From: Spirogloea muscicola
Lineage: Eukaryota > Streptophyta > Zygnematophyceae > Spirogloeales > Spirogloeaceae
Reading direction: 5' to 3'
NCBI GenBank assembly: GCA_009602725.1
Contig: WELB01000024.1
Location: forward strand, 358,302 to 378,185
Length of the DNA: 19,884 nt
The position numbers and the translations under genes are program-made. Under the pieces are notes generated by a model, which saw nothing but the letters and a program-made list of their open reading frames with translations, searched no databases and was not told where the DNA came from. Below are positions 18,180 through 19,884 of the stretch, piece after piece (the first letter of the stretch is position 1; each line of letters opens with the position of its first letter).

Positions 18180-19500
18180 CAGACCGTGTATTAGAAACAG
18201 GGCCAAATGGCCAGGTACAAAGGCAAGCACATCTAAAGATCTACATAACCTACAGCAGATTGACCCGCTCAATAACCACGGGTCAAAACATAAAGGTCAC
18301 TACTCGATGCACGAATACTAGATGCCAGAAACGGAGCCCTTCTGCCACCAACTAGAGCTCGACCAGCTCTCTGGTGCAAGGCACTAGCCTGAGCACGCTG
18401 CAAACAGGCCGAAACTCGTCGTCGCAAGAGCGACAGATATGCAGCTGGCAAGCCCATCTCAGCCGGAAACACATCTGCACGTCGAGTGTAGCCTAGACTG
18501 GCAATGTTTTGAAGGAGTGTGGAAGCGAGGACCCAGACAGCCAAAGATGTCGATTGCCGCCGGCAGGAGTTGATCGCATTGGGGGTAATCGGAGTACTGC
18601 CGCAGTTTTCTTTGTTCTGCTCCGCCCACTGCGTGCCCAGCAATGTGTTGATGCTGGGCCTTTATATGCCTCCAAAACAACAACGTCGACCAGGGCCCGT
18701 GGTCCTCCACCAGGTTGCACGCCCACAATGTCAAGTGTGCGGCGATGATGACGTCCCTGGGCGTCCGTGGTGATAGGCATGATAATGTTGACTTCCACGA
18801 CCGCACGGCAGCCAGCGTCGCGCATCAAGCCCGCCAGGGCATCGCGAAGGAGGTTGTGAATGCCCACCATTCTGGTCCAGTGGGGCATCTCAGCATGTGA
18901 GCGGCGAGCACAGCACCCTCTGCACGAGAGCCGCACTCGCACTGGCGCACCCCAATCAGGCAATTAGGTGGGAGCCGAGGAAGAGTTGAAGCGATGTCTG
19001 AAAGGCCTCGGAGCTGATCCTGAAGGCGTTGGCGACGGGGGGAGAGGTGATCCAGTCAATGGCACCAGGTGTGGCCAGAGAAGTAAGTCTTGCCAAGCTC
19101 CTTGGATTGTTCTGAATCTCTGGCAGCCTCTCAACCTTCTGCGGCGTTCGTCTTTCACTCCCGTAACCAGACTGGATTGTGCCCTGTATCAGAAGCTTGG
19201 GCGAGGGTGGAGAATGGCGTGAGTAGGGGTTGGAGAGAGGGGAAAGAGCTGATGGCTGAGTCGCGCATGCTCCTCAGATCCGCTTGGAAGGGGAAGGAGC
19301 CTTCCTCCACGTTGCGTACAGGGTCGTGGAGGCAAGGGAAGCGCATGGGGAGCAGGGAGGCGATTTGGTGCCAGCAGCCCAAGAAGGCTGCTTGCGCCGT
19401 CTGCTCCAACGACCGGCAGCCAAGGCCGCCCATGCGAGTAGGGAGGGAGGCCTGGAGGGAAGCTGAAGCTGAGGGGAAAGATGAAGAAGGGGGCAATGGG
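18180..19500 (-). mobile_element. Longest LINE fragment: post-RT polyprotein region and 3' UTR
   Basis: In minus-strand order: PTRMGGLGCRSLEQTAQAAF (near 19440-19380), a segment like the post-RT 'GGLGxRS' block of LINE proteins; DERRRRLRGCQRFRTIQGAW (near 19150-19095); GIHNLLRDALAGLMRDAG with TTDAQGRHHRRTLDIVGVQP (about 18875-18710), resembling the 'HNxxRDAL...RRxLDxxxxxPGG' region; LRQYSDYPQCDQLLPAAIDI (about 18600-18540); then SSSDLYVLTRGY-stop at 18269 and the UTR to about 18180. At least four frame breaks and internal stops make it inactive. The reverse transcriptase and endonuclease parts are absent. Confidence 0.82.
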
Positions 19501-19504
19501 CGTG

Positions 19505-19616
19505 AAAGACGATGAGCTCGCCCATAGAAGAAGTGAAAGGCCAGTCCAACAAGTAGGACAATAAAAGATAGAGAAGAGTGGTCGAGGCGGAAGTCCCGAC
19601 TCGAAACCGCGAAGCA
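19505..19616 (-). mobile_element. Degenerate LINE tail (weak)
   Basis: On the minus strand TTGGACTGGCCTTTCACTTC and CTATGGGCGAGCTCATCG near 19550-19505 resemble a stem-loop module and tail end, but the second arm of the stem is lost. The upstream limit is unclear. It seems to be an old tail into or next to which the longest LINE piece was placed. Confidence 0.45.
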
Positions 19617-19618
19617 CT

Positions 19619-19665
19619 CAGCTGCATATCTGTCGCTCTTGCGACGAGTTTCGGCCTGCTTGCAG
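19619..19665 (+). repeat. Inverted copy of a 50-bp LINE coding segment
   Basis: These 47 bp are the reverse complement of 18398-18447 apart from a 3-bp indel and one or two substitutions. In the longer LINE the segment encodes AYLSLLRRRVSACLQ. The high identity against the older background indicates recent origin. It sits at the outer end of the following minus-strand tail. Confidence 0.75.
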
Positions 19666-19667
19666 AA

Positions 19668-19884
19668 GAAGGGCTCGCCCATTGAGAATATGGGCTGGAA
19701 CAGCCAGCCCAAAAAAGAATGAACAGAGTACAAGAAGAGGGGGGGGGAAGCCAGGCGAAGCCCTAAGGCGAAGCAGCAGAAATGACAAGCACACAAGAAA
19801 AAACAAAGCAGCTACTAACCACTCAGTAACCCCTGCTAAGCAGGCGCAGGTCGGAGAGGCTATGCTCCTGGAAGTATGTCCCCT
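19668..19884 (-). mobile_element. LINE C-terminus and 3' tail, running out of the window
   Basis: On the minus strand the window edge begins inside the LINE ORF end (SDLRLLSRGY-stop, about 19850-19818). The UTR core follows, then a stem-loop at 19692-19710 (GGGCTGG, CTGTT, CCAGCCC) and the CTCAATGGGCGAGC end near 19670. It matches the tail inserted in copy B (8305-8434) over the ORF end and core. The 5' part lies beyond the window. Confidence 0.78.

Noticed and set aside
19570-19612. tRNA-like sequence (GTGGTCGAGG and GACTCGAAACC)
   Set aside because: A- and B-box similarity is partial, and no cloverleaf with acceptor stem or anticodon arm could be drawn.

Overview
This window looks like nuclear DNA of a eukaryote in the green lineage, most likely a green alga. 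The evidence is genes split by short GT-AG introns, a family of phosphatase-like genes of plant/algal type, and many LINE retrotransposon fragments whose C-terminal domain I associate with algal LINEs. No species can be named. There are no operons, tRNAs, rRNAs or prokaryotic signals. Most of the window is repeated or decayed DNA; two multi-exon genes appear intact, and all protein-coding signal of any strength is on the minus strand.

Layout. Positions 1-1190 hold LINE debris in two opposing orientations. About 1235-4915 and 5570-8815 are two direct copies of one segment. Each carries, on the minus strand, a decayed gene of the NLI-interacting-factor (NIF/FCP1-like, HAD superfamily) phosphatase family. 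Both copies lack the catalytic aspartate motif and carry different later lesions. Copy A has a 480-bp LINE insertion in its first intron, and copy B a 130-bp LINE tail in its 5' flank. Because the other copy preserves each empty site, the ends of both insertions can be read directly. About 8816-10554 is largely silent. 10555-12016 (minus) is a five-exon gene for a 276-residue secreted or membrane-targeted protein of unknown function, starting in a GC-rich island. 12501-13734 is pyrimidine-rich and contains decayed repeats. 13735-16369 (minus) is a gene of about nine exons encoding an acidic, low-complexity protein of about 410 residues with a helical C-terminal part; its function is not recognised. 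From 16600 to the end is a nest of at least eight LINE pieces, the longest (about 18180-19500) keeping the post-RT part of the polyprotein.

How the parts relate. The LINE pieces share a C-terminal peptide of the form SDLxLLxRGY-stop and a modular 3' UTR. That UTR contains a short stem-loop (GGGCTGG, 5-nt loop, CCAGCCC on the sense strand) about 30-40 nt from the element end. One copy keeps the stem through a G-U pair. The stem-loop is a good candidate for the RNA element recognised by the LINE reverse transcriptase. The two intact genes show no functional link to each other; both have mobile or decayed repeat DNA nearby.
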